A model generated the notes under the pieces. That model was not told the origin of the DNA and ran no database searches. It saw nothing but the letters and a program-made list of their open reading frames with translations. This document shows, one piece after another, positions 60,693-64,000 of a DNA stretch of 64,000 nucleotides. This DNA is from Liolophura sinensis (taxonomy: Eukaryota; Mollusca; Polyplacophora; Chitonida; Chitonidae), in contig NC_088300.1 of NCBI RefSeq assembly GCF_032854445.1, positions 58,688,984 to 58,752,983 of the forward strand, in the 5' to 3' direction. Every line of letters starts with the position of its first letter. Position 1 is the first letter of the stretch. A program made the position numbers and the translations under genes.

Positions 60693-63414
60693 GTGATATT
60701 TCACATTTCCTCAATTGTCTTTGAATAGCTTGATCTCTAAACTCATTCTGCCAATCTGTCCTTCTTGGAGTTCTGTTTTCATTGTGTTTTGCCACTGTGT
60801 ATTATTGTTTGCAAGATAATATAGACAAATGCAATACTATAAGTACATGTACATAATGTTTAAAACGTTCCAGGTATTTTACCTTATCTGTTCTTAAAAA
60901 GACACTGCCGCAGTGCTTAGAATTGAATATGAGACATGATTTTCTTAGCTGAAAAGGCATGTATATGTAAAAATGTTAAGTTTTCTTTGAAACTTGTGCA
61001 GCAGCCTTAGTAGCAACAACTAAAATCTGTTGTCAGATTTCAGCAACAAAGTCAAATCCGTTGTGATGAAAACTTCTTTTTTACAAAACCAACATGGGTT
61101 CCACAACCTATGGGTATGAATTTTGTGGTGAGAGATTTTTGTATCACTTCAAACTAGGGCTGTCACAAAGGACCTCTACGGTTGTCAAACCAGAGCTCTT
61201 CACTATACAAGCTCTCGCACTGACCACTGTTCCAGCAATGGACAGCTCTGGCTATAATCTGTTCATCACTGTCCATTTTGAAGCCTCATCATTCGTCCTC
61301 CATCCTCAAGTACCGCTTCGTCAAATTAACAATATCATCTGTAACAAACATTTAAAAAGTAGAATACCATCTTAACATGGCCTGTAGAGCAAGGAAATAG
61401 GACTGGTTGCCTGGTGTCAGTGTAGACTGTGTGGGGTGTCATGTATGGTGTCTTCAGCATGACATTTCAGTGGACGCAGCACTTTCGCATCATGGACTCA
61501 CACGGCCACAAAAAGACACAGCATATGTACAAATATCTAATTACTCATCATCGTGTGACTGAAAAATTGTTAAGTACAAGGTAAACCCCCAAACATACAT
61601 GTACAAACATGGACTGTTCAGACACTAAAGGGGATGTCAGGAAAACCGTTCTTCTGAGTACAAGTGGCTAATCATGAAATATCTCACCACAACCAGATTC
61701 ACCCAACAGTTTTACGGCGTTGTCACGCTAATACTCTGTGATCACGAACTATTTTTGATATCAACGCCCTATTTATGCCCAACAAAGACTTTTTTTAAGG
61801 ATGGCCACTGGTCTCGTTTACCAGGGAGTTCACCTACCTGCTACAATATTAGCTGTTCTAGTGGCCGTTTCCCTGTCTCTATAATCATCATACTGGATAC
61901 GGCCATTCACAAACACACGATCCCTGCAATGATGCAAAAACATATACGGAGGATGCAACATAGCCAGTAAGTAGAATGTCAGAAGAATTCAGTTGGGATT
62001 TAATCATGACAATAAGGCCAAACCACTTAATGTCTTACAGGTAGAATACATCTTCTTCAAATGTCTGAGGAGGATATAAAATAAACGGGTTCATAGAAGT
62101 CATTTCTCCACATACCAACCACCTCTATCTGGGTGAAATTGAGTTTTTCTTTTAGCTGAAATTGAGTGGGTTTTTTTTTATTTTGATGGACTGTTCGGGA
62201 TACTAAAACTGAATATTTTTGTACTTTATTATTCTTCAGTGATTAAAGTGATTATCACTGCCTATATATGAACTCAAGCTGGCCTCCCAGTTGACACTGT
62301 TAACTGATAATCGGCGCATATTGCAGTTACTCTTACATGTATTCAGGATACCAGTCCAGTGAAGTGCGAGGGCCTGCCCAGAAAGCTTACAACCTAGAGC
62401 ATCGGTCTAGAATGACTGATGAGCAATTGGTCTTGACATCACAATTGGTCACTTTTATTTTATTGACATCACTTTTAAAAACATTCAAAAGTCATGAATA
62501 AAGAGAGAATGGTCCTGTATTAATGGCTTAAATATGGAATATATGGTTGTCATTCTCAGTGTGTAAAAAGACATTTTAAAAATGATCTAAAGAGAAAAAA
62601 AATATATTTGAGAAAATCAAAAACCACCCAACACATTACACGTTGTGTATACTAGAAACTAACCTGAATAAAGAATCCAAATGAATGTTCTGTGCCTTAT
62701 CTAAATTCTCCTGAAATATTATCCTTACTAGTCAAATTCAACAAAGATTTCTGTCAGCAAAAGCAGTTTAAAAAGAAGCCTGATTTGACTTATTGACAGG
62801 TCGAGGATCACATGAAATATACTGTGAAAATCAGCCACAGGCAATGAGAAAGAGACCCACAGACAGTGAATTACCCCCGAGTATGAACTATAGTGATCTT
62901 TAAATAGAGAGGCTCTCCTCTTTAGAGAGATAAAATACACTGCTAACGAAACTAATGAAAACGAGACCTGTACGCAAACTGCACGCTTGCCTTAAAAGGA
63001 GCTGAAGGTATTAACGCCACCTGGTGTCAGGGGAGGACATCAGTCAGGCCGGGTGCATTCACATGCAGTCACTGGTGTAGCTCAACACCTCGATCTAAGG
63101 GTGGTTTACACATACGGATACGCGGGGACTGCTGGCCACCCTTATTCGTTAGGATAAATTTGGCAGAGACCAAAGAAGCTTACAATTAGACATGTTTGAT
63201 TTTATACGCCCCTCCGCTTCCAAAAGTTGGGTTCTTAAATCTAATCAACACAGAGGATCATGAAGATTTCCATAAAAGGGAGATAACTCATAACACGAAC
63301 AGATTGCTTTGTGGAATTTGGGATATGTTCAAATTGAATTTATGTAAAATTTAAAAAAAATTTTTTTTTAAAAAACACAACCTCAAACTGAATAAACGTT
63401 ACCAGTTATTGAGT
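60693..63414. other. non-genic stretch
   Basis: No supported exon on either strand. The longer plus-strand ORFs at 61094-61375 and 61674-61970 have no recognisable motifs or splice context. Confidence 0.55.
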
Positions 63415-63762
63415 GAGTGAGTGAGCACTTGGGGTTTGACGTTATATTTAACAATTTTTCAGTCATATGACGACGAAGAAGTTCTTAGAGTGCATGTAAT
63501 TTGCCTCAACGTAACAGGACGGATTTCAACCCCTCTTTTATCTAGTGCTCCTTCACTCAGACAACTTACCGAAGACAAGTAAGCCGTTCGCCAAGCCATT
63601 ATGCTGATATGGCTCAACTAGTCATTGCACTATCCCCTTCATGCTGAACGCCAAGCCACTTTCTCTTTTTAGGTCTTAGGTGTGTGACCCGACCCAGGAC
63701 TGGCCGTGGATCTACCACTTATTGAAACGGATGCTCTACCAACTGTACCATTGGGACCAGTT
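63415..63762 (-). mobile_element. near full-length SINE family 2
   Basis: On the minus strand: the tRNA-like head GGTCCCAATGGTACAGTTGGTAGAGC (box A), a degenerate box B near GGTCGGGTCACAC, the body with GGGGATAGTGCAATGACTAG, a central block TATGACTGAAAAATTGTTAAA, and a CTCA-repeat tail. Imperfect 13-bp flanks (CCAGTTATTGAGT at 63402, CTAGTTACTGAGT at 63763) suggest an old target duplication. Confidence 0.85.
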
Positions 63763-64000
63763 CTAGTTACTGAGTTGTTTTTTTTCAATCGATGGACTGA
63801 ATACTGGCTCATCCAGATGACTTCTATGAACCACTGATAAAACCTGAATAATTTGAACTGTCCCAGCCATTCACCATTTTTCCTGATGAGGATATATCTA
63901 CATGATTGGAAAGCTTTGAAAAAACAAAAACATCATAAAAATATCAACTTCAAATGCTTTGCAGGAATATGTGACAAAGGCCCAAAGTACAATGAAAATG

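Overview
This is eukaryotic nuclear DNA from an invertebrate: AT-rich, intron-rich and gene-poor, with GT/AG-spliced exons and no bacterial signals. Two tRNA-derived SINE families, recognised from memory of published sequences and not by search, are of a kind I associate with molluscs and related lophotrochozoans. A marine mollusc, or a close lophotrochozoan relative, is the best guess.

Four protein-coding genes can be rebuilt exon by exon with consistent splice phases. (1) Minus strand, 30503 to 20365: a six-exon METTL24-like, membrane-anchored methyltransferase of 304 aa. (2) Minus strand, 44994 to 39059: a three-exon major facilitator transporter of the SV2/SVOP group. It is complete except for an apparent one-base deletion in a run of five A, and a 42-bp minisatellite of about 2.2 kb fills its last coding intron. 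(3) Plus strand, 48711 to 51808: a four-exon protein that is only the glutamine-amidotransferase-like N-terminal domain of biotin-protein ligases (BPL_N), with an optional N-terminal extension that looks like a mitochondrial presequence. (4) Plus strand, 53288 to 60056: a seven-exon, 508-aa biotin-protein ligase whose domain order is inverted compared with fungal and animal holocarboxylase synthetases. The catalytic and cap domains come first and a GATase-like domain is fused at the C terminus. Genes 3 and 4 are tandem, about 1.5 kb apart, and together hold the parts found in one polypeptide elsewhere.

Layout: 1-16 kb is non-genic, with tandem repeats and a probable solo LTR. 16-18 kb holds decayed reverse-transcriptase element copies. 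20-30.5 kb is the METTL24-like gene, with SINE, MITE and tandem repeats in its introns. 30.5-39 kb is non-genic, with two SINEs and a 43-bp satellite. 39-48.6 kb is the transporter gene and its probable 5' UTR introns, which include a long inverted repeat split by a SINE. About 48.5-48.7 kb is a probable shared promoter. 48.7-60 kb is the biotin-ligase pair. 60-64 kb is non-genic and ends in a SINE.

The transporter and the BPL_N gene appear to diverge from one CpG-richer, E-box-containing region. The main novelty candidate is the split and permuted biotin-ligase locus: a free GATase-like protein that keeps its Cys elbow, beside a ligase with a C-terminal GATase-like domain that has lost that Cys and a Gln in place of a normally conserved Arg of the biotin/AMP loop.
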